Counted from the first letter of the stretch, positions 33,314 through 42,083 are shown. The stretch is 64,000 nt of DNA from Solimonas sp040066175 (GCF_040066175.1 NZ_JBEAAM010000009.1:1-64000); one strand, 5' to 3'. Program-made: numbers and translations. The notes: generated by a model from the letters alone, not told the origin.

Positions 33314-33741
33314 AGCATTTCCGCGCGCGCCTTGATGGCGTCGGTCATGCCGGCGAATCCGGCTTCGAGCTTGGTCCTGAACAGTCCGAGCACCAGACCG
33401 CGCAGCCAGCCCTTGAGATGGAAGTACGAGCGGTAGCGCGTGCGGTCGGCGCCGAGCGCCTCGACGTCGTGCGAACGGAAACTCGACAGCGCCCCCAGCG
33501 GCACCGGCTTCATGCGGTAGGCGAAGCGCCGGCCCTCGACGTACTCGAGCATCCATTCGCGCTGCCGCTGCGGCCGTGCCATCAGCTTCACCGTCATGTC
33601 GATCGGATCGCCCGGCTTGAGGGTCGATTCGCAGGCCAGGCAGAACGGGTTCCACTCGGGATAGCGCTTGAGGTCGGTGATGACGTCCCAGACCACCGCG
33701 GCGGGCGCAGCGATCTCGACGGTCTTGTCGATGACGAACAT
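33280..33741 (-). CDS. SRPBCC family (polyketide cyclase/lipid-binding-like) protein
   Basis: A 153-residue START/Bet v1-like protein: MFVIDKTVEIAAPAAVVWDV, ITDLKRYPEWNPF, and the closing long helix with FRTKLEAGFAGMTDAIKARAE. The fold forms a deep hydrophobic cavity; no catalytic residue is evident. The long in-frame upstream extension reads across the next gene and is not part of it. It lies between a lipoprotein hydrolase gene (27 bases upstream) and the CoA-transferase, which overlaps its end. Probably cytosolic. Confidence 0.88.
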   Translation of the reverse strand: MFVIDKTVEIAAPAAVVWDVITDLKRYPEWNPFCLACESTLKPGDPIDMTVKLMARPQRQREWMLEYVEGRRFAYRMKPVPLGALSSFRSHDVEALGADRTRYRSYFHLKGWLRGLVLGLFRTKLEAGFAGMTDAIKARAEMLWAQRQKTPAV

Positions 33742-33767
33742 GGCGATACCGTGTCGGTGGTTGAGGT

Positions 33768-35183
33768 TCAGCAGTCGCGCGCGCCGGCCACGGGCCAGCG
33801 GTTGGCGGACTGCTCGACGCGCTGCATCAGGTCGGCCGCATCTTCCGGCAGCAGGAAGCCTTCGGCAAGCGAGCGCGCGGTCGCCGCCTGCATCCGGCAG
33901 TAGTAGTCGGCGTGCGTCGGGTAGCGCTGCCAGAGCTGCGGTTCGGTGAACGGAATCGTGATGCCGCCCAGATTGCACAGGTCGGACCGGTAGCTCGCCA
34001 CCGCCACCTCGATCGGCGGCAGGCGGATGCCGCCGAGCGCGTTGCCGTCGGCGTCGCGTGCGAGCCTGCCGCTGGCATCGAATTCGTAGCGCGGCCCCTG
34101 CGGTGGCGGCGTGCCGTCGCGTACCCAGCGATCGAGGTAGTGGATCGCCGCCATCACCGCATAGCGCAGCGGAAACTGCGTGCCTTCGACGATGCAGACG
34201 AACTGGCCCGGATCGACCTGCTCGCCGTAGTTGCCGGCCTGCACGTGCAGATCCTCGTCCGCGGACGCGGGACGCTGGACGCCGCCGACGGCGCGCGGGC
34301 CCTGCCCCTGCACCTGGTGCACGCCGATCCAGAAGTCCTGATGCGCGGCGCCGGCGATCTCCCACAACCGGTAGTTGCGCGTGACGGTGGGCGCATCCGG
34401 CGTCGCCTCGCGCTCGCTGAGCAGCTGGATCGTCGGCACCGCCGGATCGGCCGGGTAGGTCTTCACCCCGCCGCCGTCGGCATGGATCAGGAAGGCGTCG
34501 ATCACGCGCGCCTGCGGCTGGACCTCGATCAGGTAGTCGCGCAGGCGCGTGCCGGACTGCGACTGGCCGACGGCGATCACGCGCCGCACCGGCAGACCCG
34601 CCATTGGGTCGATCTCGCCCGGCGTCTTCATCAGCTGCGCGATCTGCGAGAACAGGTCGAAGGCGTAGTCGTCGCCCGGATGGTCGAGCGCCGCGTAGCG
34701 CACCGGATCCCAGACCTGCGGTGTCAGCGGCGTGCAGCAGACACCGGCGGCCTGCGCGCTGACGTGCACGTAGGCGTAACCGTCGCGGTGAAACAGCTGG
34801 TGTGCTTCCAGCGTATCGACCGCGTTCTCGAACTGCGCGGTGACGTTGACCCAGTCGAGAATCACCGTGCCGTTGAACCGCGTCGCGTCGAGCGGGCGGC
34901 GCACGAGGATGCGGGTCGTGTAGGCCGCGGACTGCGCCGGATCGGCGTGGCTCTTCGCGCTGCCGGAGACGAAGTACTCCTCCTCCGCGTAGCCGAGCTC
35001 GGCGAGGTCGTACCAGCTGTCCCACAGGGCATGGCCCTGCAATCCGGCGTCGCCGATCGGACCGACGACGACCGGCACCGGCACGTTGGACGGCGCCGCC
35101 GCAGGCTGGCCATTCCCGCCGGAACCGCAGCCCGCCAGCAACGTTCCCAGCAGCGCGATGCCCGCACCGATCCTCGATCTCAT
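33768..35183 (-). CDS. Alpha/beta hydrolase domain lipoprotein
   Basis: A 471-residue exported lipoprotein (MRSRIGAGIALLGTLLAGC, lipidated Cys19) with a low-complexity linker to about residue 40. The rest matches the alpha/beta hydrolase domain family PF20091 (Abhydrolase_10): VILDWVNVT, HVSAQAAGVCC, and the nucleophile turn GQSQSG (206-211, Ser208). A late AAHQDFW block may carry the catalytic His. Such proteins are common in hydrophobic-compound degraders and probably are envelope esterases. The start is at the lipoprotein signal; the in-frame ATG further upstream reads into the ligase gene. Confidence 0.85.
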   Translation of the reverse strand: MRSRIGAGIALLGTLLAGCGSGGNGQPAAAPSNVPVPVVVGPIGDAGLQGHALWDSWYDLAELGYAEEEYFVSGSAKSHADPAQSAAYTTRILVRRPLDATRFNGTVILDWVNVTAQFENAVDTLEAHQLFHRDGYAYVHVSAQAAGVCCTPLTPQVWDPVRYAALDHPGDDYAFDLFSQIAQLMKTPGEIDPMAGLPVRRVIAVGQSQSGTRLRDYLIEVQPQARVIDAFLIHADGGGVKTYPADPAVPTIQLLSEREATPDAPTVTRNYRLWEIAGAAHQDFWIGVHQVQGQGPRAVGGVQRPASADEDLHVQAGNYGEQVDPGQFVCIVEGTQFPLRYAVMAAIHYLDRWVRDGTPPPQGPRYEFDASGRLARDADGNALGGIRLPPIEVAVASYRSDLCNLGGITIPFTEPQLWQRYPTHADYYCRMQAATARSLAEGFLLPEDAADLMQRVEQSANRWPVAGARDC

Positions 35184-35209
35184 CGCCTCGCTCCTCCGGA
35201 CGGCGCGGA

Positions 35210-36700
35210 TCAGGCGAACTCCTGCCGGATCACGCGGCGCAGCACCTTGCCGGTCTCGTTGTACGGCAGCGCGTCCTTGAACACGATCTTCTGCGGCACG
35301 CGCGACGAGCGCAGCCTGCCCTTCACCAGTTCCTGCAGTTCCTGCGCGCTGGCCTTGGCGCCGTCCTTGAGCACGACCGCCGCAGCGACCGCCTCGCCCC
35401 ACTGCTCGTCCGGCATCGCCACGCAGGCAACGTCGGCCACCGCGGGGTGCGACAGCAGCACCTCCTCGATCTCGCCCGGCGAGATGTTCTCGCCGCCGCG
35501 GACGATGACGTCGTCGGCGCGGCCGTCGAGGAACAGATAGCCCTCGGCGTCGAGGTAGCCGCGATCCTTGGTCGGGAACCAGCCGTCCGCGTCGAGCTGG
35601 CTGCCCAGCGACAGGTATTCGCCCGACACCTGCGGACCGCGCACGAACACCAGGCCCGCCTGCTCGGGACCGAGCACCTGGCCGGACTCGTCGCGGATCT
35701 CGATCTCGACCGCGGCCGGCTTGCCGACCGAGCCGAGGCGGCGGCGCACCTGCGGATCGGCGCTCTGGTAGGCCGCGCGGTGATCCTCGGGGCCGAGCAC
35801 CGCGATCGTCGAGCTGGTCTCGGTCAGGCCGTAGGCGTTGGTGAAATCGACGTTCGGGAACAGCGCCATCGCGCGCTGGATCGTGGACAGCGGCATCTTG
35901 CCGCCACCGTAGGCGATCGCACGCAGCGCCGGCAGATCGGGTGCCTCGCCGCTCGCGTCGAGATGCTCGACGATCCGCTGCAGCATGGTCGGCACGAGGA
36001 AGGCGTTGCTGATGTCCTCGGCGCGCGCGGCGGCGAGCCAGGACTTCGGCTCGAAGCTTTCGAGCTGCACCATGCGCCGGCAGGCGTAGGTCGAACTGAG
36101 CACCGCCGAGATGCCGGCGATGTGGTACGGCGGCACCGAGACGATGATCGCGTCGTTCTCGTCGGCGGACGCGAACTCGACCGTGCCGACGATGTACGAC
36201 ATCAGGTTCTCGTGGCGCAGGATCGCCGCCTTGGGCTTGCCGGTCGTGCCGCTGGTGAACAGCTGCACGGCCACCGCACGCGGATCTTCCTCCGGCACCG
36301 GGACCTCGCCGCCGTCATCGGGCAGGCTCAGCAGCTCGGCACGATCGAGCAGCTGCAGGTCGGCGCGCGCGTCGATCTGCGCGCGCTGCTCCGGCCCGAC
36401 GACCACGACCGCCGGCGCGACGCGCGCGAGCAGCTCGTTGATCTCGGCGCGCGTCAGCCGGTAATTGACCGGCACGTAGGGAATGCCGGCATAGGCCGCG
36501 CCGAACAGCGCCACCGGCGCCGCCGGGCTGTTGACGTCGAGCAGCGCGACATAGCGCGCACCGCTGGCCTTGAAGCGCCGCGCCGCACGATACGCCAGCT
36601 CGCGCAGCTGCGCGTAGCTGTAGCGCGTGTCGCCGGCGACGACGCCGATACGCTCGCCGAAGGCTTCGGCGGCCATGTCGAGGATGGTGGAGATGTTCAT
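35210..36700 (-). CDS. Acyl-CoA synthetase (AMP-dependent ligase)
   Basis: A 496-residue member of the ANL superfamily activating a carboxylic acid to its CoA thioester via an acyl-adenylate. Visible motifs: the P-loop TSGTTGKPK (residues 149-157), YGGGKMP, AYGLTETSS, the hinge GRADDVIVRGGENI and the C-terminal catalytic Lys485 (NETGKVLRR). The length is standard. A palindromic repeat lies directly upstream (36709-36807). In the gene run it would supply CoA esters to the thiolase-like aldolase and CoA-transferase. Chain length or ring substrate cannot be inferred. Confidence 0.93.
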   Translation of the reverse strand: MNISTILDMAAEAFGERIGVVAGDTRYSYAQLRELAYRAARRFKASGARYVALLDVNSPAAPVALFGAAYAGIPYVPVNYRLTRAEINELLARVAPAVVVVGPEQRAQIDARADLQLLDRAELLSLPDDGGEVPVPEEDPRAVAVQLFTSGTTGKPKAAILRHENLMSYIVGTVEFASADENDAIIVSVPPYHIAGISAVLSSTYACRRMVQLESFEPKSWLAAARAEDISNAFLVPTMLQRIVEHLDASGEAPDLPALRAIAYGGGKMPLSTIQRAMALFPNVDFTNAYGLTETSSTIAVLGPEDHRAAYQSADPQVRRRLGSVGKPAAVEIEIRDESGQVLGPEQAGLVFVRGPQVSGEYLSLGSQLDADGWFPTKDRGYLDAEGYLFLDGRADDVIVRGGENISPGEIEEVLLSHPAVADVACVAMPDEQWGEAVAAAVVLKDGAKASAQELQELVKGRLRSSRVPQKIVFKDALPYNETGKVLRRVIRQEFA

Positions 36701-36708
36701 GGTAAAGA

Positions 36709-36807
36709 CGGGAATCGGGAATGGGGAATCGTCAGTGCGGGAAGAAGCGAGCGGCATCTCGTGCCGTCGCTTCTACGATTCCCGATTCTCCATTGCCGAT
36801 TCCCGGC
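36709..36807. repeat. ~100-bp imperfect palindrome with GGGAATC repeats
   Basis: The left arm has tandem GGGAATCGGGAATGGGGAATCG-like units (36709-36732). The right arm is the near complement, with CGATTCCCGATTC and CCGATTCCCGG (36776-36806). The centre, about 36743-36774, is itself a stem (GAAGCGA-CGGCA pairing with TGCCG-TCGCTTC). It fills most of the gap between the ligase and the 104-residue gene. It resembles the GGGAATC-type intergenic repeats of xanthomonad-like genomes. Confidence 0.7.
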
Positions 36808-36810
36808 CGT

Positions 36811-37125
36811 TCAGTCCGACGACGGCAGCTGCTTGGCCTGCTTGACCTCGAGCGCAGTGCCGCCCAGCGACAGCGAGCCCTGGCCGCCCTTGGTGCACAG
36901 CAGCTCCAGCGACTCGTCGGCATTGACGTAGCGCTTGCCGATCAGCGTGCCGGCGGCGTGCGCCGGATCCAGCACCGCACCGGCCGGGGCCGCGGCGGTC
37001 GCGCCGATCATTTCCACACCGCCGCAGCGCAGGTCGTGCTCGCCGGCCGGCGCCTTGACCACCATCACCTGCGTGTCGCACACCGCGCTCTTGAAGCGCG
37101 CGCCGGCCTTGAGTACCGCTGCCAT
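36811..37125 (-). CDS. Conserved small protein of unknown function
   Basis: A 104-residue protein with no signal peptide or membrane segment. The sequence MAAVLKAGARFKSAVCDTQV is followed by an MVVKAP strand, a DLRCGG turn, PAHAAGTLIGKRYV and LELLCTKGGQGSLSLGG. The pattern of short strands and glycine turns suggests a compact beta fold; three cysteines (16, about 34, about 77) are not in a known metal motif. I do not recognise the family with certainty. It lies between the alpha/beta hydrolase and acyl-CoA ligase genes on the same strand, so it is likely part of the same pathway. Confidence 0.7.
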   Translation of the reverse strand: MAAVLKAGARFKSAVCDTQVMVVKAPAGEHDLRCGGVEMIGATAAAPAGAVLDPAHAAGTLIGKRYVNADESLELLCTKGGQGSLSLGGTALEVKQAKQLPSSD

Positions 37126-37224
37126 CTCAGTCTCCTTGCAAAGTCCAGAACGAAGTATCGCGCGACTCTAGGCGAGCGGCGCCGGTCCGGCACCGTCCAC
37201 TTGCACGAGGCCGCGGGGGCTGCC

Positions 37225-38193
37225 CTACAGGACCGCGTCGGCCCAGGCCGACAGCCGGTCGAACAGCGCCGTGCGCGCCGGAAACAGGAAATGACTGTGC
37301 CCGGTCTCGGCGAGCAGGTACAGGGTCAGGTCGCGGCTCGCGGCGAACGCTGCGGGCACCTGGTGCGGCGGGCCGACCATGTCGCGCTCGCCGATGCCCA
37401 GGAACACCGGCACGGCCAGCGCGGCGGCTTCGGGGGCGACGTTGCCCGGAATCATCGACATCACGGCAGGGATCGGCAGCACGCAGTCGGTGGCGCGCTT
37501 GAGCGCCTGGATCCCGCGCGGATCGGCCTTGCGGCTGCCGAACAGCTCGGCGTTGTCGCCATTGCCGCCGCGGCCATGAATGACCGGGTAGGGCTGGCCG
37601 AACATGCGGCGGGCGTGTTCGAGCAGTTGCGGTCGCACGCTCAGCGGATCGGCGACGGTCTTCAGCGCCGGCGGCAGGTATTCCGGCAGGCCGCGCGTGG
37701 AAAAGCCGAGCAGCACGATGGCCGCATGGGACGGCTCGGCGTGCTGCTGCAGGATCGTCAGCATCGCGCCCATCGAATGGCCGACGCCGATGCTCGGCAG
37801 CGTCGGCAGGCTCGGCACGTCCGGCGCCAGGCGGCCGGCGTGCAGACGCGACCTCAGCTGGCGCGTTGCCGCGGCGTTGGCGCGGACCAGCAGGTCCGGC
37901 GTCAGCTGCCAGCCATCCTGTGGCCTGCTGCTGTCGCCCAGGCCCAGATGGTCGAGCGCGGCGACGATGAAGCCGCGCGCGGTCATCTGCGCGGCGAACG
38001 AGAAGGTCTCGTCGCCATCGTCAGGGCGCAGATCAAAGTAGTGGCGGTTCATGTTGCCGCCGGGCAGGCAGACCAGCAGCGCCCGCGCGTGCGCGGCGTC
38101 GTCCGGCAGCCAGACCGTCGCCGCGACCTGCACGGCGGACTCGCCGGCCAGTTCGACGCCGATGTCGAGTCCGAGCTGGACGGGCTCGCGCAC
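37225..38193 (-). CDS. Alpha/beta hydrolase
   Basis: A 322-residue soluble alpha/beta hydrolase. The nucleophile elbow is GVGHSMGAM (Ser140). An oxyanion segment LPGGNMNRHYFD lies upstream, and ETGHSHFLF near the C-terminus carries the likely catalytic His. AALDHLGLGDSS is the usual strand-4 turn. No signal peptide is seen. It starts with a GTG at 38193, 10 bases after the thiolase-like gene stop, so it is in the same transcript. It could hydrolyse an ester or a CoA thioester. No closer family assignment is safe. Confidence 0.87.
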   Translation of the reverse strand: MREPVQLGLDIGVELAGESAVQVAATVWLPDDAAHARALLVCLPGGNMNRHYFDLRPDDGDETFSFAAQMTARGFIVAALDHLGLGDSSRPQDGWQLTPDLLVRANAAATRQLRSRLHAGRLAPDVPSLPTLPSIGVGHSMGAMLTILQQHAEPSHAAIVLLGFSTRGLPEYLPPALKTVADPLSVRPQLLEHARRMFGQPYPVIHGRGGNGDNAELFGSRKADPRGIQALKRATDCVLPIPAVMSMIPGNVAPEAAALAVPVFLGIGERDMVGPPHQVPAAFAASRDLTLYLLAETGHSHFLFPARTALFDRLSAWADAVL

Positions 38194-38203
38194 GGGGACT
38201 GCG

Positions 38204-39370
38204 TCAGTCCTTCGCCAGGATCGCGCCGGCCATGCCGGACGACACCAGCACGTGCTGCACGCGCTGCACCTGGTTGACCGAGGTGCCGCGCACCTGGCGC
38301 ACGCCTTCGGCCATGCTGTTCATGCCGTGGATGTAGGCCTCGCCGATCAGCCCGCCGTGGGTGTTGGTCGGCAGCTGGCCGTCGAGCGCCAGCGCGCCGG
38401 ACTTGACGAAGTCCGCCGCCTCGCCCGGCTTGCAGAAGCCGAAGGCTTCCAGCTGCATCAGCACCTGCGGCGTGAAGGCGTCGTAGATCATCGCCGCCTG
38501 CATGTCGGTCGGACGCAGGCCGGTCTGACGATACAGACGCTTCGCCACGCCGTGCGCCTCCGGCATGACCGTCAGGTCGTCGTGGTAGAAGTTCGAGATG
38601 ACCTCGACGTTGTACGGGATCGACTGGCAGGCGCCGAGGATGCGCACCGGCTTCTGCCGAAGGTCACGCGCGCGTTCGAGGCTGGTGACGAGGATGGCGA
38701 CGCCGCCGTCGGACTCCTGGCAGCAGTCGAGCAGGCGCAGCGTCGGCTCCTGGATCCACTTCGAGGCCTGGTGATCCTCGATCGTGATCGGCTTGCCGTA
38801 GAACCATGCCGCCGGATTGGTCGCCGCATAGGCGCGCTGCTGCACCGTCACGTAGCCGAGGTCGCGGTTGGTGACGCCGTACTTCTGCATGTAGCGGCCG
38901 GCCGACAGCGCCGCCCAGCTCGCCGGCGTCATCGCGCCGAAGGGAATGCACCACAGCAGCGTGCCGGTGCCGTGGCCGCCGGTGTAGCCCTGCATGTTGG
39001 TCGGGTTCTGGCCGAAGCGGTACTGGCTGCGCTCGTTCATCGCGCGCCAGATCAGCACGTTGTTGCACAGCCCGGCGTTGACCAGCGCCATCGCCTGGTA
39101 GATCGTCGCGGCCGCAGCGGCGCCGCCGCCGGGGATGCGCGTCGTATAGGCCAGATCCTTCACCCCCAGGCAGCGCGCGAGACCGATCTCGTCGCTGTTG
39201 TCGATCGTGAAGGTGATCATGCCGTCGATGTCGCGCGGATCGACGCCGGCGTCCTGGCAGGCGGCGAGTGAGCACTCCGCGGCGAGCTGCAGCTCGCTGC
39301 GGCCGGACTCCTTGGAGAACTCGGTGGCGCCGATGCCGGCGATCGCGGCTTCGTGGAAGGTGCGTGCCAT
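38204..39370 (-). CDS. Thiolase-fold protein lacking the nucleophilic Cys; Ltp2-like aldolase candidate
   Basis: A 388-residue thiolase-superfamily protein of the SCP-x/lipid-transfer type. The loop that carries the thiolase nucleophile reads TRIPGGGAAAAAT (about residues 77-89), with no cysteine. The C-terminal GGxxxGH element is GGLIGEAYIHG. Tyr296 (YDAFT) and Tyr346 (EAYIHG) are 50 residues apart, as are Tyr294 and Tyr344, the proposed acid/base residues of Ltp2, the aldolase that cleaves steroid side-chain beta-hydroxyacyl-CoA. Ltp2 works with a DUF35 protein, and one is encoded 7 bases upstream. I infer a retro-aldol CoA-ester lyase rather than a thiolase. An inactive or other thiolase relative is the alternative. 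Confidence 0.82.
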   Translation of the reverse strand: MARTFHEAAIAGIGATEFSKESGRSELQLAAECSLAACQDAGVDPRDIDGMITFTIDNSDEIGLARCLGVKDLAYTTRIPGGGAAAAATIYQAMALVNAGLCNNVLIWRAMNERSQYRFGQNPTNMQGYTGGHGTGTLLWCIPFGAMTPASWAALSAGRYMQKYGVTNRDLGYVTVQQRAYAATNPAAWFYGKPITIEDHQASKWIQEPTLRLLDCCQESDGGVAILVTSLERARDLRQKPVRILGACQSIPYNVEVISNFYHDDLTVMPEAHGVAKRLYRQTGLRPTDMQAAMIYDAFTPQVLMQLEAFGFCKPGEAADFVKSGALALDGQLPTNTHGGLIGEAYIHGMNSMAEGVRQVRGTSVNQVQRVQHVLVSSGMAGAILAKD

Positions 39371-39377
39371 GGGGGTC

Positions 39378-39815
39378 CTACTTCGCGCTCGGCCGGAACA
39401 CCGGCACCTTGTGATTGTTCATCGTCGGTTCGAACAGCACCTCGACCGCCATGTCGTGCCGCATCTGGTCGAGCGTCGTGCCGACCACGTTCGACACGAA
39501 GCGGATGCCCTCGTCCAGCTCGATGACCGCGATGATCGGCGGCTCGCGGAAGCCGAACGGCGGCGGATGCCGCGGCAGCGTCCACGAAATCACCTTGCCG
39601 CGACCCGACAGTGGGACGATCTCGCGCTTGAGACTGTGGCAGTGCGGGCACATCGGCCGCGGCGGGAACGTGAACCGGCCGCAGTCAGCGCATTTCTGGC
39701 CGACGAACTCCTCGCGATCCGCCGCTTCCCAGAAAAACTTGGCGTCGGGCGTGACGATCGGCGCGATGCGCGTGGGCTTGGGCGCCGGCTGCGGCGCGTC
39801 GGGAGTCTGGGTCAT
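39378..39815 (-). CDS. DUF35 OB-fold protein with rubredoxin-like zinc ribbon
   Basis: A 145-residue protein. After a Pro-rich lead (about 1-22) come the FFWEAADREEFVGQKCADCG helix-ribbon and a zinc ribbon with Cys42, Cys45, Cys56, Cys59 (CADCG, MCPHC), then an OB-fold with GKVISWTL. DUF35 proteins bind acyl-CoA and partner thiolase-fold enzymes; ChsH2-DUF35 with Ltp2 is the well-studied case. The thiolase-fold gene begins 7 bases downstream, supporting a complex. The ATG at 39815 fits the family; the longer in-frame start runs into a repeat. Confidence 0.9.
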   Translation of the reverse strand: MTQTPDAPQPAPKPTRIAPIVTPDAKFFWEAADREEFVGQKCADCGRFTFPPRPMCPHCHSLKREIVPLSGRGKVISWTLPRHPPPFGFREPPIIAVIELDEGIRFVSNVVGTTLDQMRHDMAVEVLFEPTMNNHKVPVFRPSAK

Positions 39816-39891
39816 GAGCGGGTTCTCGCGTTTCGACACGACGATAGCGGCGCGCGCGACGCAGGCGCCTGCCTCAAACGGGTGATTCCCC

Positions 39892-39960
39892 GTCATTCCC
39901 GCGAAAGCGGGAATCCAGAAGCCGCTGCGAATGCTGGATACCCGCCTGCGCGGGCATGAC
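39892..39960. repeat. Inverted repeat pair GTCATTCCCGCGAAAGCGGGAATCC type
   Basis: GTCATTCCCGC-GAAA-GCGGGAATCCAG (39892-39918) is a hairpin with a GAAA loop. A second, related unit in opposite orientation follows (CTGGATACCCGCCTGCGCGGGCATGAC, 39934-39960). Together they form a ~70-bp dyad between the TonB receptor and DUF35 genes. The same core recurs at 62538-62558. This is a widespread intergenic repeat type in proteobacteria. Confidence 0.75.
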
Positions 39961-39974
39961 ATCGATCTTGGAAA

Positions 39975-42083
39975 CTACCGGAACGTCAGCTCGATACCCG
40001 CGAACAGCGAGCGTCCGGCGCCCGGCTCGAAGAAGCGGCCGTTGGCCTCGTTGACGATCACCGAGCCGGCGTAGTCGCGGTCGAGCAGATTGTCGCCGCG
40101 CAGGAAGGTCCGGTACTCGCCCCAGCCCGCGCTGCGCGCGTAGATCACGCGCGCGCCCAGCACGCCGTAGCGCCCGGCCGCATCGCTGTTGACGTCATCG
40201 ACCGGCACGTCGTACGACCAGCGGCCTTCCACGAAAGCCGACCAGCCGCTGCGCCCGCGCCGCCAGCCCAGCTCGGCGAAGGCGTTGCTGCGCGCGACGC
40301 CCGGCAGGCGGTTGTCGGCCGCGACGGTGACGATGCTGCCGCGGCTGCTGTACGAAAAGCCGTCACGGAAGCGCGCGTCCAGGTACTCCGCGGCGAGTGT
40401 CGCGCTGAAGTCCTGCGCGAAGCGCCAGTCCGCCGCGGCTTCGACGCCGCGCCGGCGCGTGCCGCCGCGCGCGTTCTGGAAACTGGTGCGGCCGCCGCTG
40501 TTGAGCGCCGGCACGATCTCGTCGCGCGTGCGCGTCTCGTAGGCGGCGAGCGTGAACAGACCGCTGCTGCCCAGTCGCCGCTTCCAGCCGGCCTCGGCGC
40601 TGCGGCTGCGCGCGGCGTCGAGATCGAGATTCAGGCCGCTGCTGCCGTCCGGTCGGTACGACAGCTCGTTGATCGTCGGCGTCTCGAAGCCGTCACCCCA
40701 GCTCGCGTACAGGCGGTCGTCGTCGCTGAGCCGGTACTGCAGTGCCAGCGCCGGAATCGTCGCGTCGTAGCCGCGCCGGCCGCTGTCGTCGGGATTGCCG
40801 TCGGTGACGTAGTGATCGTCGGACGCGAAACGCAGCGCACTGTGGCGCAGCGCGCCCAGCAGCAGCCAGTCCGGCGTCATCTGCCATTCGGCCAGCAGCA
40901 CCTGGTCGAACACCTTGACCCGGTTGGTCTCGTCGCGGCGCAGCGCGCCGCGCACGCCCAGCCTGTCGCCGACGTAGTTCTCGTAGCCGCGCCGGTCCTC
41001 GTCGAGCGCCTGCGCCTGCAGGCCGAGGCTGAGCGTCCAGTCGGCGAGGCTGAGCACGTAGCGCCCTTCGGCGCCGACGCTGTCGCGGTCGAAGTCGATG
41101 ACGCCGCCGGCGCTGGTCGGCGCCTGCTGCGCGGACTTGGGGATGGCCTGGAACTGCACGACGCCGCGGCGCGCGCCGTAGCCGGTCAGCTCCAGCCGCT
41201 GTCCGGCGCCCAGCGGCTGCGTGTAGCGCAGACCGACCGTGCGGTCCTCGACGCGCTTGCGCGTGTCGAAGGTGATCGCCGACGCATCGGTCTGTTGCGG
41301 ATCGGCATCGAACTGCGCGCGCGTCAGGCCCAGTGGATCCTGCGCCTCGGGTTGCATCAGGCTGGACACGCGCAGCTGTAGCTGCCGGTCGCCGCCGAAG
41401 CCGGTGTCGAGCTGGCCGGCGAACTGGGTGCGTTCGGCCGCGCTGTGCGGGCGCTCGCCGTTGCCGCGGAAGCGCGCCAGCTCGGTGCGATAGCCGAGCC
41501 GCCCGTCGAGGAACGAGTCCGCCGCGACGCCGCCCATGCGCCAGGTGCCGGCGCCGTCCGCGCCGAGTTGCGCGCGCAGCTCGGTCGCGGCCGGTACCGG
41601 AACGCTCCACGCGGCGACGACGCCGCCGGCGCTGTTGCCGTACAGATAGGCCAGCGGCCCGCGCAGCACCTCGACGCGGTCCAGCGACGAGATCAGGAAG
41701 CTCGACGACTGCCCCTGCCCGTCCGGCGCGCTGACCGGAATGCCGTCGATGCGCAGCTGCACGCCGCGCACGCCGAAGCTCGAACGCGCGCCGAAGCCGC
41801 GCGACTGGATCTGCAGGTCCTGCGCGTAGTTGTTGCGCTCGCGCACCGTCAGGCCCGGCACGCGCGCGAGGCTCTCGGCCAGCGAGATCTGCGCGCGGCC
41901 ATCGTGCAGCGCGTTTGCGTCCACCCGCGCGGCCGACGCCGGCATCTCGAATTCGCTGCGCGGCTGCGCGGTGCCGATGACGATGACCGGACTCAGTTCG
42001 GCGGGCAGCTCCTGCGCACGGACCGCGCCGGCCACCATCAGCACCAGGCCGCAGCACGCTCCTCGAATCGTCATGTCGTTCAT
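39975..42083 (-). CDS. pqqU: TonB-dependent receptor, PqqU/YncD-like
   Basis: A 702-residue outer-membrane receptor: signal peptide (about 1-23), plug domain (about 30-160) and 22-stranded barrel ending in Phe-Arg. Several stretches closely match E. coli YncD, now known as the PQQ importer PqqU: RVPGLTVRERNNYAQDLQI, RGVQLRIDGIPVSAPDGQGQ, SDDHYVTDGNPDDSG, GFETPTINELSYRPDG and IVNEANGRFFEPGAGR. The resemblance is far beyond the general receptor pattern, so PQQ is the best ligand guess. It is encoded just downstream of a PQQ-dependent dehydrogenase on the same strand. An inner ATG (42074) is possible. Confidence 0.88.
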   Translation of the reverse strand: MNDMTIRGACCGLVLMVAGAVRAQELPAELSPVIVIGTAQPRSEFEMPASAARVDANALHDGRAQISLAESLARVPGLTVRERNNYAQDLQIQSRGFGARSSFGVRGVQLRIDGIPVSAPDGQGQSSSFLISSLDRVEVLRGPLAYLYGNSAGGVVAAWSVPVPAATELRAQLGADGAGTWRMGGVAADSFLDGRLGYRTELARFRGNGERPHSAAERTQFAGQLDTGFGGDRQLQLRVSSLMQPEAQDPLGLTRAQFDADPQQTDASAITFDTRKRVEDRTVGLRYTQPLGAGQRLELTGYGARRGVVQFQAIPKSAQQAPTSAGGVIDFDRDSVGAEGRYVLSLADWTLSLGLQAQALDEDRRGYENYVGDRLGVRGALRRDETNRVKVFDQVLLAEWQMTPDWLLLGALRHSALRFASDDHYVTDGNPDDSGRRGYDATIPALALQYRLSDDDRLYASWGDGFETPTINELSYRPDGSSGLNLDLDAARSRSAEAGWKRRLGSSGLFTLAAYETRTRDEIVPALNSGGRTSFQNARGGTRRRGVEAAADWRFAQDFSATLAAEYLDARFRDGFSYSSRGSIVTVAADNRLPGVARSNAFAELGWRRGRSGWSAFVEGRWSYDVPVDDVNSDAAGRYGVLGARVIYARSAGWGEYRTFLRGDNLLDRDYAGSVIVNEANGRFFEPGAGRSLFAGIELTFR

